This document shows, in pieces, positions 9,501 to 18,096 of a DNA stretch of 64,000 bases. A model generated the notes under the pieces. It did not search any database. It had not been told where the DNA came from and saw only the letters and a list, made by a program, of their open reading frames with translations. The stretch spans positions 135,181 through 199,180 of the forward strand of contig JNVV01000024.1 in NCBI GenBank assembly GCA_000733355.1, read 5' to 3'. Positions within the stretch are counted from its first letter, which is position 1. Every line of letters begins with the position of its first letter. The translations under genes were made by a program, and so were the position numbers. Source of the stretch: Falciphora oryzae. Taxonomy: Eukaryota; Ascomycota; Sordariomycetes; Magnaporthales; Magnaporthaceae.

Positions 9501-12500
9501 CGCGTCGGGCCAGTCCGGCGGCGTGAGGGCTCCATTGTCGACGCTGGGCGAGCCCACCAGGGAACCTGCGCACCGTCGGATGTTATCCTTGAGGGGGTTC
9601 GTCGAGGTGTGAATCATGAGTAGAAATCCGCCCGGCTTCATCAGGTGTCGGATCACCTTGAGCACAGCCGCCGCTTGGCCTGGCTCCATGACAGAAGTGG
9701 ACAGGACGACCATGTCGAAGGCTGGGCCATCAGCGTCGCTCTTGGACTTGTCGCTGAGGAGATCGTTGTCCGTAACAATCTTATCCCGGATGTTCTGCGG
9801 CATGTTGCGAAGGACGCGGCGGTCGAAGCGCTCGTCGGCGCCGACTGTGGTGAAGCTGAGGAAAGACGAGCCCAAACCGGCGAGAATGTGCCCCCCAAGG
9901 CCCAGGTCCGGATCTGTAACTCCGAGAACATGCATGCGCGGGTAGCGGTGGGTGATCTGGCACGTAACCACCTCGATGTGCCTCTGGAAGCGAATCAGGG
10001 TCTGCGCCTCCATCGTCACGCCTGGGATCATGGCGGTGAGGATCGACGAGGGCAGGTTGGCGGCCAGCGAGCTCAGCAGCTCCAGGGCGGCCGGGTATCG
10101 CGACGACTCGATGAACTCGCGGAGCGACTCGTGCGTCTCGTGCGGCCAGGCGCTGTTACCGCGGCCTTCTGTGACGAACGGCGGCGGCTCGAAGGATGCC
10201 ATGGTAGAAGCGTTGCTACGGCTACTGAACACAGAGGCCCTCCTCATGCGATTTGCGCCATTGGTTTTGTAGAACGAGGTGACGCGCTCGAAGCTTTCCT
10301 CCAGCACCCGCTGCTCCTCTTCGGCGTCGTCTTGGTTGAAGGCCTTGATGCCGATAATCTCGTCCTCGGGGTCGACTTGCATGACCGTGTGCAGGTAGAG
10401 CTCGTAGTCGTCCTCGGGCTTGGTGGCGGCGAAGGAGGAAACCACCATGCTCTCTATCTGGACCTCCATCTGGCCCTTGCTGTTGTAGATAGCCATGTCG
10501 CCCGTGATGGTCGCGGCGCCCTGCTTGGAGGTGGGTCGGAAGTCGGTCAGAAGCGCATCCACCCTGGTCTTCTGGTCCGGCTCGTCCTTGTTTCTGTCGC
10601 AGACGGCCATGTTGAACCGGATCTTGGAGATGCTCCGCGGAAGGAATGACGTCCACAGCGCCCGGTCGCCGGGTGACGAGAAGGCCGAGAAGCACGTCTG
10701 GAAGCATGTGTCTAGCATGGCCGGGCTGACCTTGAGTGTGGTCGTATCCTCCGGGTGAGTCTTGGGCAGCGTCGTGGAGGCAAAGTTGAAGCGTCGCTCA
10801 ATAGTCTCAATGCCTCGGAAGGGTCCCGTGTACCCGAGGTCGAGGCCCGCCATCATCTTGTAGAAGCCGTCAGGGCTGACGGTCATTGTCTCAGGATGCA
10901 GGGAAGGTCTAGGCGGCAGCACATCCGCGGATGGCGTCCCAAGCTCTATGCGCATAAAGCCGGAGAAGTTCTGGCGCATCGGCGTGGTGCCGTCTGCATA
11001 GGCAGAGGAGACGGTGAACTTTGCGTCAATTTCTTGAGGGTTGCGAGGAGGGGAGTTCTTTGGAGGCGGAAAGACGCTCAGCGTAAACAGAACCTCCACT
11101 CCGTATGTTCCGGGCTCGATGGTGATGCCGCTGACGAACTCGACCTCGTGCAGCTCAACCAAAGTCGCGGGCCGGCCGTTGAGGAGGACTCGAGCGGCGT
11201 CGAGCGCCATGACGCAGTAGGCCGAGGCAGGGAGGAGCGCTTGGCCCTGGAACTTGTGATGCTCAACCCACGGGATCGTCTCGAGCTTCAGGATATTTCT
11301 CCACCTCATTTCAAACTCGGTATCGTCTCTGGTGCGGACCCCGAGAAGCTCGTGCGGTGCGCGGGTTCGGTAGCTGTACTGGTGTGATATCCTGGACTCC
11401 CTGTAGTGAATCTGGGAGTGGTCCCAGGGGTAGATGGGAAGCTGCTCAAGCCCTGCATCTTCAGAGGACTCCGAGGTAATCATGGCTGCGCCGACACCAG
11501 TTGCAGAGGATCCAAACATGGTCCAGAGAGAGCCGAGGAAATCGGAGAAAGCTGTAGAGTCGCCCTTCTTGCGATCGAGCACACCCAGGTAAGGCATCTT
11601 GGCTCCTGTAGTAGCCTCGATCGTCTGGGCTGCAGGTCCCTTGAGCTGTGGATGCGGACCAACCTCGATGGCGAGGCCGAAGGGGCCAGCCTCGGCAGTA
11701 GCCTTCTCCAACGCCTCTCGGAAGAGCACGGGCTTCGTCATGTTGTCAACCCAGTATGTAGCTTGGACCTCTGCAGCATTGAAGGCACCTGAATCTCCAT
11801 ACACGGAGGAGAACCATTGCGTCTCGCCGCTTCCGGTCTTGGGCGCCTGAGTGACATTGCACGCGAGCAGGGCATCGTTGTACTTGAGGGCAGGCCGCGC
11901 CATATGGTGCGAGTGATAGGCAGTGTCGACGGTGAGGACGCGAGCAAACTTTCCCTGTGCCTCCAGCTCCTTCTGGACCTCGTTGACGGCATCGAAATCG
12001 CCCGAGAGTGTGACGCTAGAAGGCGAGTTGCTCGCGGCAAGGACGACACGTCCCACATACTTCTCTTGGATGCACAGCTTTGCGGCCTCGATCCTGGAGA
12101 GACCGACGGCGACCATTCCACCGCTCTGCTTGGACGTCGCCGCTCCGTCCTCTGCTGCAGCCCTTGAATCGCCCGAGCCAGCCAGGCTAGCAAACTTGCC
12201 CCTATAGTAGGCGATCAAAATGGCCGACTTGGCACCGATATGGCCTGCTGCATACGCCGCTCCAATCTCTCCGGACGAATGGCCGACGACAGCATGGAAT
12301 GATATACCGAGGGTCGAGAGGAGGTCAGCCATGGCAACCTGGAGGGCAGTGCAGAGAGGCTGCGATATGGCGGCAACGTTGATGCGGGAGACTTGAGGGT
12401 CCGCAAGAATCTCCTGTTCAAGTGTCCAGTCCGGGGGGTCTGGGCACGAGCGAAGCACAGCGTCCAGCTCCGAGATGGAGCGCCTGTATCCCTCGCAGTT

Positions 12501-14399
12501 CAGGAGCAGGTCCCTCGACATTGTGGCCCACTGCGCTCCCTGGCCCGTGAAGACTCCCAGAATCTTGAGCTTGCCGGACTGCGGCTGCTGAACTGCTGTT
12601 CTCGAGCCGAGCTGAGGGTGCTTGGAGTTTGATGCGCCCAGAAGTAGCTGGTCAAGCTTCACAATGGCGCCCGCGACGGTGTCGGCAGTGACGCTCAGCT
12701 TGAAGGGGAAAGGGTTCGGCTTGGCGTAGAGACGACGGAGCAGCTTTGAGAAGGGCTTGGGAGATGCGAAAACATCGGCCTTTTGAGCGAAGAAGCCTCG
12801 GTACTTTTTCACCATCAGGTACAGTGAGTGCTGCGAGTTGGCAGACAGCACCAGAGGCAGCGGGAACTTAGCTGGCTGTGGCTTCTGTGGAATGGTGGCA
12901 GGGATAGATCCTGCTTTGGCCGGACTGAAATAAGCGCCAACCGGGTCGTGGACGCTGGGCGTGTACTGCTCGAGGATGGCATGCGAGTTGGTGCCGCCAA
13001 AGCCGAACGAGTTGACACTTGCCCGAAGTGGATGGCCCTGCTTTGCATCTGGCCACGAAGTAGCAGAGGTAGGGATCTCGAGGTTGTCATAGAAAGGCTT
13101 AACACTGGGGTTAAGCGCCTTGAGGTGGAGGTTTGGGGGAATTGTCTCGTGCTTCATCGCCTGGATGACTTTGAGGACTCCAGCCAGGCCAGCAGCGCCC
13201 TCCGTGTGGCCGATGACCGTCTTGACCGAACCCACAAGGAGCCTTCTCTTGGCTGCCGTCTTGTCTGTCTGGTCTTGCGGCATCTGGCTCGAACTGCTCT
13301 CGCCAACTTCCTTCTCGCCAACCCCAAAGAAGGCCTCAGCGATGGCAGCAGCCTCGCGAGGGTCACCGGCGTGCGTTCCTGTGCCGTGTGCCTCAAAGTA
13401 TTGGCAACGGTGCGTCTCGTTCCTCGGGTCTAGCCCAGCGCGCGCGTACGTGTCCCTGATCAGCGCTGCTTGTGCGGCCGGGTTCGGCATTGTGATGCCC
13501 TTGGTGCGGCCGTCCGAGTTGACACCCGTCTCGCGAACTATAGCCTGGATAGCGTCTCCGTCGGCCAGGGCCCGGCTCAGCGGCTTGAGCAGCAGGCAGG
13601 CCGCGCCCTCGCCTCGCGCGTAACCGTCCGCTCCGGCGTCCCACATCTGGCACCTGCCCGACGGGCTCAGCATATGCAGGCTGGACTCGACGATGAACTG
13701 CTCGGGCGCCAGCATCATGTTGGCCCCCGTCACGCAGGCCATGGTGCTCTCGCCGCTGCGGAGGCTGAGGATTGCCTGGTGCAAGGCGACCAGGGAGGCC
13801 GAGCACGCCGTGTCGATGGTCATGGACGGGCCTTGGAAGTCGTAGAAGTAGCTGATTCTGTTGGAGATAATGGAGCGCGCGTTGCCGGTCGCCAGGTACT
13901 GCGAGCCCAGGAGGTCATCGCGCTGGCACAGGGTGTCGAAGTCGGCCGTCATGATTCCGGCGAAGACGGACACTTTCTTGCCTGCGTATTGCTTCAGGTC
14001 GTAGCCTGCCGACTCTAGAGACTCGTAGACGACCTCGAGGAGCATACGCTGCTGCGGGTCGATTGTCTCGGCCTCTTTGGGCGTGATGGAGAAGAAGGAG
14101 GTGTCAAAGACGCGATGGTCTCCTTCTAGCCAGTAACCCTTTGTGGAATTCGTGGTGCCGTGGTACTCGCCATTGGGGTGGTAAAAGCCGCCGATGCTGA
14201 ACCGATCCGCAGGGACAGGTCTTGATAGATCTTTCGGCTTCTCCAGGAGATCCCAGAGCTTCGAGGGCGAGTCCACTCCGCCGGCGAACCAGCAGCTGCT
14301 GCCGACCACGGCCACCGGCTCGTTTGGAGGAAGGCTGTACGACATTTGGGCTGAGTCTAGGCACGAGACTTGATGGTCTGAGGAGGGTATATTGAACAA
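6597..14399 (-). CDS. Highly reducing polyketide synthase, PKS-NRPS clade, no NRPS
   Basis: A single 2600-residue frame without introns encodes an iterative type I PKS that builds a reduced polyketide from malonyl-CoA. Domain order by rough residue: KS 25-450 (DTACSAS Cys near 198, HGTGT near 338, GHTEGAAG near 396); AT 620-930 (GHSSGE near 706, AYHSHH); DH 1010-1310 (HHKFQGQ near 1047, MLDTCFQ near 1229); methyltransferase 1440-1640; pseudo-ER/structural region 1780-2150; KR 2225-2450 (TSS, GQANY); ACP 2500-2590 (LGVDSL near 2551). KS wording and the missing ER resemble the synthase half of PKS-NRPS hybrids, but the protein stops right after the ACP. The SAM motif reads VLGVTDPDLGLGG in place of the usual ExGxGxGG, so C-methylation is doubtful. 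The start may be residue 19 (ATG at 14345). The product and its release mechanism are unknown. Confidence 0.93.
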   Translation of the reverse strand: MFNIPSSDHQVSCLDSAQMSYSLPPNEPVAVVGSSCWFAGGVDSPSKLWDLLEKPKDLSRPVPADRFSIGGFYHPNGEYHGTTNSTKGYWLEGDHRVFDTSFFSITPKEAETIDPQQRMLLEVVYESLESAGYDLKQYAGKKVSVFAGIMTADFDTLCQRDDLLGSQYLATGNARSIISNRISYFYDFQGPSMTIDTACSASLVALHQAILSLRSGESTMACVTGANMMLAPEQFIVESSLHMLSPSGRCQMWDAGADGYARGEGAACLLLKPLSRALADGDAIQAIVRETGVNSDGRTKGITMPNPAAQAALIRDTYARAGLDPRNETHRCQYFEAHGTGTHAGDPREAAAIAEAFFGVGEKEVGESSSSQMPQDQTDKTAAKRRLLVGSVKTVIGHTEGAAGLAGVLKVIQAMKHETIPPNLHLKALNPSVKPFYDNLEIPTSATSWPDAKQGHPLRASVNSFGFGGTNSHAILEQYTPSVHDPVGAYFSPAKAGSIPATIPQKPQPAKFPLPLVLSANSQHSLYLMVKKYRGFFAQKADVFASPKPFSKLLRRLYAKPNPFPFKLSVTADTVAGAIVKLDQLLLGASNSKHPQLGSRTAVQQPQSGKLKILGVFTGQGAQWATMSRDLLLNCEGYRRSISELDAVLRSCPDPPDWTLEQEILADPQVSRINVAAISQPLCTALQVAMADLLSTLGISFHAVVGHSSGEIGAAYAAGHIGAKSAILIAYYRGKFASLAGSGDSRAAAEDGAATSKQSGGMVAVGLSRIEAAKLCIQEKYVGRVVLAASNSPSSVTLSGDFDAVNEVQKELEAQGKFARVLTVDTAYHSHHMARPALKYNDALLACNVTQAPKTGSGETQWFSSVYGDSGAFNAAEVQATYWVDNMTKPVLFREALEKATAEAGPFGLAIEVGPHPQLKGPAAQTIEATTGAKMPYLGVLDRKKGDSTAFSDFLGSLWTMFGSSATGVGAAMITSESSEDAGLEQLPIYPWDHSQIHYRESRISHQYSYRTRAPHELLGVRTRDDTEFEMRWRNILKLETIPWVEHHKFQGQALLPASAYCVMALDAARVLLNGRPATLVELHEVEFVSGITIEPGTYGVEVLFTLSVFPPPKNSPPRNPQEIDAKFTVSSAYADGTTPMRQNFSGFMRIELGTPSADVLPPRPSLHPETMTVSPDGFYKMMAGLDLGYTGPFRGIETIERRFNFASTTLPKTHPEDTTTLKVSPAMLDTCFQTCFSAFSSPGDRALWTSFLPRSISKIRFNMAVCDRNKDEPDQKTRVDALLTDFRPTSKQGAATITGDMAIYNSKGQMEVQIESMVVSSFAATKPEDDYELYLHTVMQVDPEDEIIGIKAFNQDDAEEEQRVLEESFERVTSFYKTNGANRMRRASVFSSRSNASTMASFEPPPFVTEGRGNSAWPHETHESLREFIESSRYPAALELLSSLAANLPSSILTAMIPGVTMEAQTLIRFQRHIEVVTCQITHRYPRMHVLGVTDPDLGLGGHILAGLGSSFLSFTTVGADERFDRRVLRNMPQNIRDKIVTDNDLLSDKSKSDADGPAFDMVVLSTSVMEPGQAAAVLKVIRHLMKPGGFLLMIHTSTNPLKDNIRRCAGSLVGSPSVDNGALTPPDWPDALDDSGFIRGPANADQFFPPGYSLIVRQTECVDKRILRLPFGPAGPGPLGAVDTPARRAIFGRLTSQLLVVGGGSRQTSTLPEEIADLVETSCDNAVCVARAFEDIDPADIANCTAAIVLADLDSPVLFRMTEERLETLKALMRPDMRILWVTNLSGLNSTEQSASFGFARTLIAEMPSLALQMLNLDTLDGAAKTIIESFARLCQQASTSSSSDPNSNSRDDMLWSYEHEIHIEKGQRMVPRVLPYQPAIDRVNSARRIITTQINTAEKSVEIIPVQFSDSSIHYEARCVDYKISATPPGHIPVQVLYSAVTQVSEHAGFRYLCVGRTLDRHTEGRPVVIFSNMNASLVHAARESVHDAPQVEGILNSSLFATCLLRALRAQVILRGSRHKIVLVDPEPALLESLKAIVSEPWQQYITAITPKKAVAEANSDYIYAHPRSSPQTLKDLLPTSAASVINCSVDCEAYSLQISECLPKGSQYIQYGRSTVALLNTLPDDAAEIITAAIDVAADLMLTVGVWDTTLPTVSVPHLLERSNLAPSSPDVIVDWRAERTVATSPAPSPADQQQCPANCHPSPSAAAEKTTLLRPDRTYVLVGITRDLGQSLCQLFVDNGARHLVLASRNPPPASSLQWVNALAARGVTVAVETLDVTDLDSVRRFARRLPSAPLRLPPVAGVVNGAMVLEDRVFSQMTLDTLNRVMRPKTVGSQNLDAVFSSPGALDFFIMTSSFAAVGGHAGQANYAAANMFMNALAADRRRRGLAASVLNIGVIYGLGFLHREREGLYAGLEREGYPPISERDLHHMFVEAVVAGRPGATAAPEALTTGLSRYRVGDPNQLHWHRDPRFSHFTTTATGGKEGQDQGGPEPAGASARQRIEQARGEDEVRAAVLAELVARLEAVLRLAPGSVAAQDDSVSGLGVDSLMAVEMRAWLHKATGRDVPVMKILSAPSIARLAGDIAGLVVAGREA

Positions 14400-16284
14400 G
14401 GCGATGGGAGCGGTCCTTGTTATAATAGGGCCGTGGGGCGGGACAAAGATGGAGAGTATCAGAGCAAAGGAGGAGTGAGTCAGCAGGCCTCACGTCGAAC
14501 GAGTGTTCTGATAAAGACGATGATATCTCAAGACGAGGATACTGTGTAGCAGAAGAAGACGTGGTGCGAGATAGGAGGAGGAAGGTCAAGGTTTTATGCC
14601 TGGCAGAGAAAAACCCCGCTCAAGCTTTTACTGTTGTCACCGGCTGTCGAAGGGCAGTCAAGCAAGAACGCGTATAGGACACTCAGCATTGGAAGGCAGG
14701 GGTATGGGCGAAGCGTTCCTTCCCTCTCCGGGAGGCATTTGAGCTCTCCGTTGGATTCGATATTGCTCCCCAGGCGTGCCTGGACCAGGGGGGAGTGAAT
14801 CTTGTCCTTCCTCATTGGCTGCACAACTCACCCACGCACACGGGGAACGAGATATACGTGGATACCCGAGTGTGCGTGCCAGACACGGTACATCGGAGAG
14901 CACGCGTCACTGCCTGCCGCAAAAAGGTTCCTCAAAGGGAGCCAGAAGCAGCCTCAGCCGCGTGGTGAGGGTGGGTTGCGGGCGTGGACGCCACAAGGCC
15001 TATCTGTAATACTCCATCCAGCCAAGAGCCATACCCGCAGCAGGCTGGATATTAATTGCATGCCTAACAACAAAACATTGTTAGCTCGCTTGTCTTTTTT
15101 CCCCTTCTTTTTTCCTTTTATTTCCTTCCTCAGCCTCCAGTGGTGGACAGAGGGTGGTGGCTGCGCGGGCTGCGGATTCGGGATCGGAATTCCGATGCCG
15201 CACTGCAGGGCGTACCCAGCAGAATGGTGCAGCCAGATGGCGCCAGGGTCCGCCAATGCAGGGCGGATGGTCACCTACGCATGTATGCGCCTACCCATAT
15301 GCGAGTGTAAGTGCATGGTTGATAAGGATCTAGAAAACAGCCAGGAACAAGGCGGGCATTGGACAGCCCCAGTAGCCTATCATCGAATGTCATGACCACA
15401 TCTCCATTTTTTTTTTTTTTTTTTGGTTTCGCGGTTCTTTTGTGCTCAAGCATCCGGCTACCTAGGCAAACCACCGCATATCTCCCCATACGAAGCCAAG
15501 TGAGACTTAGACCTACCTCTCCCTCCATGCTTTGGCTCGTACAGAGCAGACAGATAATCGCGAAATGTGGGCTTGCTAGTGGCCCAGACTGGAATCCAGG
15601 GCGTTATCTTGTAATATCAACCACCCCATCCGCAGCGGATTCCTCGCTTCCTGCCGGCAATCAAATCCATACCGTGGACAAAACCCCCTCACCGCGGCAG
15701 TTCCCGGACACTTCTGACTCTGGCCAAGGGGAGGAACAGACACGGCTCGCTTGGGCCCGCTTCATGGGGTCGGATCCTCTCTGTTCTTAAGACATGGTCT
15801 GACGGACCAACCCGTCACACACAACCCCGCGTGCCTCGCTGAGCGTGGTTTGTGCATCTAATCTATGATGATGCGCTCTCGGTCAACTACAGACGCTGTG
15901 CTGTTGTTCTCTTCCCATTTTTTTTGTTGCCCCTTTCTCACCAAGACAGCACAGAGGACGCCGCGTTCAAGGGGTGTTTTCAGTTTGAAACATCCCCGAG
16001 AGCACAATCACCACCGGGCCCCTTTTCTGTGCCATTCAAGAGTCTGGGTAGATGCTACGGGGATTAAAGTCGCCTTCTATGAGAGACAAGTTTGTGGCCC
16101 GTGCTTGTTTCCTCGTTTATTCTTGCAGTGAGATTCAGGTGTGATAGGCCCGACGCTGTGTAATATTTAAGTGGCCGCCTAAATTACCTAATTACGAAAG
16201 ATCTGGACATCCAAGTCAGTTTTCTTAGCATTGCGGCCAAGCACTGCTGCCGCTGCTGTTTATTAACCTCGCTTTTGTTTTTGA
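14400..16284. other. PKS promoter / regulator 3' flank
   Basis: This is a 1.9-kb spacer between the PKS start and the stop of the regulator, both on the minus strand. It holds a 17-nt T tract near 15408 and no convincing coding frame. I looked for AflR-like palindromes (TCG-N5-CGA) and saw no clear one. Confidence 0.5.
14419..14427 (-). promoter_or_regulatory. Possible TATA box of the PKS
   Basis: On the minus strand TATTATAAC lies only about 20 bp before the first in-frame ATG (14399) and about 74 bp before the second (14345). If it is used as a TATA box, transcription would start at or after the first ATG, which favours the second ATG, where the usual fungal PKS opening PNEPVAVVGSS begins shortly after. 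Confidence 0.35.
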
Positions 16285-18096
16285 TCAGCTGCGCTCGAGT
16301 CTGGCTCTTATCGCTCCGAGACCCTGGCGGATCCTCGCTTCTTGCACCTTTACCTCGAACATGGCGCTCCGAATGGCAGTGGCGAAGGAAATAGGGGCGT
16401 CGCCTGCCATTGGGTTCCGAGCAGGGGGCGACTGTGTCCAAGCTCTCACCGGGCCCGACGCTGCCAGGTCTGAACTGAGCGCATCCATCTCTGCCCGCAG
16501 CCCGCCCAGAAACTCCTCCGCTACCCTGACAGTGACTGTCATCTGCAGCACGGGGGAGGGCGCGACGGGGTAGATACCACCCAAGGAGACATCCGGCAGC
16601 GTGCAGAGCTTGAAAGTCTCTAGCTGGCCGCCACTGCGGCTGGATAAGGATATCTCTTCGTCAACCAGCTGAAAAACTCGGTGATAGAGATCAATCAGCC
16701 GCACATAGGTCGATAGGGCAAGGAGCACCGACCCCGAATCTGCTGAGGCTGCAGGTGTGGCCGGGGAGAGGTCTGTCCCGGCCTCCCCGGGCCACCAGGG
16801 AGCACCAGAAAATGCCGCCTGGTCCGGTGGGGGTGGCGAGGGTGGCGAAGAGTCGCCAGCTGAAACGCCTCCGTGGGACGCCGGCGATGTGCCGGGGCCC
16901 GTGCTCGCCGCAGGTACCCTAAGAGCCTCAAGTAGTCTCCGCGACAGGCCGAACATCTGATCTAGTGGAAAGGGGCGGTGCTCGTCGGAGCCAGCCTTAT
17001 TTTCCTCATAAAAAGTGTAGCTGTGTACGCCGAAGCTACCCTCCAAGGGGGCGCGGTGTGGGACCCGCAAGGCGAGCGCCCATATTTCTTTGTTCAGGTC
17101 GGACATTAGGCTCAGCCAGGCGCCGTGGTGGACCACGTGTCCGGTGCTGATAGAATCCGGAATGGCTCGTCGTTGCGGTGATAGCGGTCCGCCATGGCCT
17201 AGAACCTCGAGGGGGCCCGGTGAGGATAGTGTTTGGGGCTGTAGGGAGCCTTGGTTTTGATGCCGGTTTCGTGCTTGTTGGTGGCGCTTGAGTGCATGTG
17301 GGAAGGAGGGTTGACAGTCTGTCGGCTGATGGAAAGGATAGCCGATGCTAGCGGAGCCGTACTCTTGGCGAGGGGAGTACTCGCTAGCGGCGCGAGCCAT
17401 GTGCTCGATAGAAGCTGAAGGGTGGATGTGGCTGCCTTCGCGGGGGCTGCCCGACGAAAAGATGGGGTCGAGCCGGGTGTCGATGCCGAACCCAAATCCT
17501 ACCATTGCCAGCGTGGTGTTATCTTCCGCCGTACCGGGACCTATGCCGGCAAGGTGGGGTTGGCTCATGTTGCGCGCGTCGCCGAGGCCGTCCATCGTCA
17601 TACAGGGTTCCTCGGGCATGAGGCAAGGAGATGTAACTGTGGCAAGACTAGTTGTGAGTATGTGCACGCCGGAAGGGAAGCCAAGACAAGGTCCCTGACA
17701 AATCACACCAATGGGTACTACCCAACAAACTAGGATGCCTTCTTGGAAACCTGACTTACCGGTTGCGCTCGCCCGTCTAGCCAGGCTGGTCAATATGCCA
17801 GGCTGCTCTCTGCTTGTGTTCCGCGCGTTTTCCGCCATCAGGTCATGTGGCTGCCTGTCAAGGTACTCGAGATGGTGCTGTGACTGCTGTGCCTTGTGTC
17901 TTGGTTGCGCCTGCTGCTGCTGCTGCTGCTGCTGTTTCCGATACCGAAGCGAAGGGCTTGACTTGCATTCGGTCTTGAGGCGAATACACCTCTCGCAGGG
18001 CTCGTCCCCGATGCGCCTGCAGCTGAGCTTCTGCGCATGGCATCGGTTGCACGCCTTGCGAATCGGAGTCCCCGTCGGTGTTGTCACCGGCTCCAT
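16285..18096 (-). CDS. Zn2Cys6 transcription factor, probable PKS regulator
   Basis: This 603-residue frame encodes a nuclear DNA-binding regulator. The binuclear zinc cluster is complete: Cys16, 19, 26, 34, 37 and 44 (C-x2-C-x6-C-x7-C-x2-C-x6-C), followed by a basic stretch and a run of eight Gln (residues 55-62). The C-terminal half (FGLSRRLLEAL, LALSTYVRLIDLYHRVFQLV, then a helix ending AEEFLGGLRAEM) resembles AflR-type cluster regulators. A consensus intron lies within the frame (donor GTAAGT at 17759, acceptor CCACAG ending 17637, 123 nt, no stop). Splicing would remove 41 odd, hydrophobic residues and leave 562. The gene lies 1.9 kb upstream of the PKS on the same strand, so a role as its pathway regulator is a reasonable inference. 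Confidence 0.88.
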   Translation of the reverse strand: MEPVTTPTGTPIRKACNRCHAQKLSCRRIGDEPCERCIRLKTECKSSPSLRYRKQQQQQQQQAQPRHKAQQSQHHLEYLDRQPHDLMAENARNTSREQPGILTSLARRASATGKSGFQEGILVCWVVPIGVICQGPCLGFPSGVHILTTSLATVTSPCLMPEEPCMTMDGLGDARNMSQPHLAGIGPGTAEDNTTLAMVGFGFGIDTRLDPIFSSGSPREGSHIHPSASIEHMARAASEYSPRQEYGSASIGYPFHQPTDCQPSFPHALKRHQQARNRHQNQGSLQPQTLSSPGPLEVLGHGGPLSPQRRAIPDSISTGHVVHHGAWLSLMSDLNKEIWALALRVPHRAPLEGSFGVHSYTFYEENKAGSDEHRPFPLDQMFGLSRRLLEALRVPAASTGPGTSPASHGGVSAGDSSPPSPPPPDQAAFSGAPWWPGEAGTDLSPATPAASADSGSVLLALSTYVRLIDLYHRVFQLVDEEISLSSRSGGQLETFKLCTLPDVSLGGIYPVAPSPVLQMTVTVRVAEEFLGGLRAEMDALSSDLAASGPVRAWTQSPPARNPMAGDAPISFATAIRSAMFEVKVQEARIRQGLGAIRARLERS

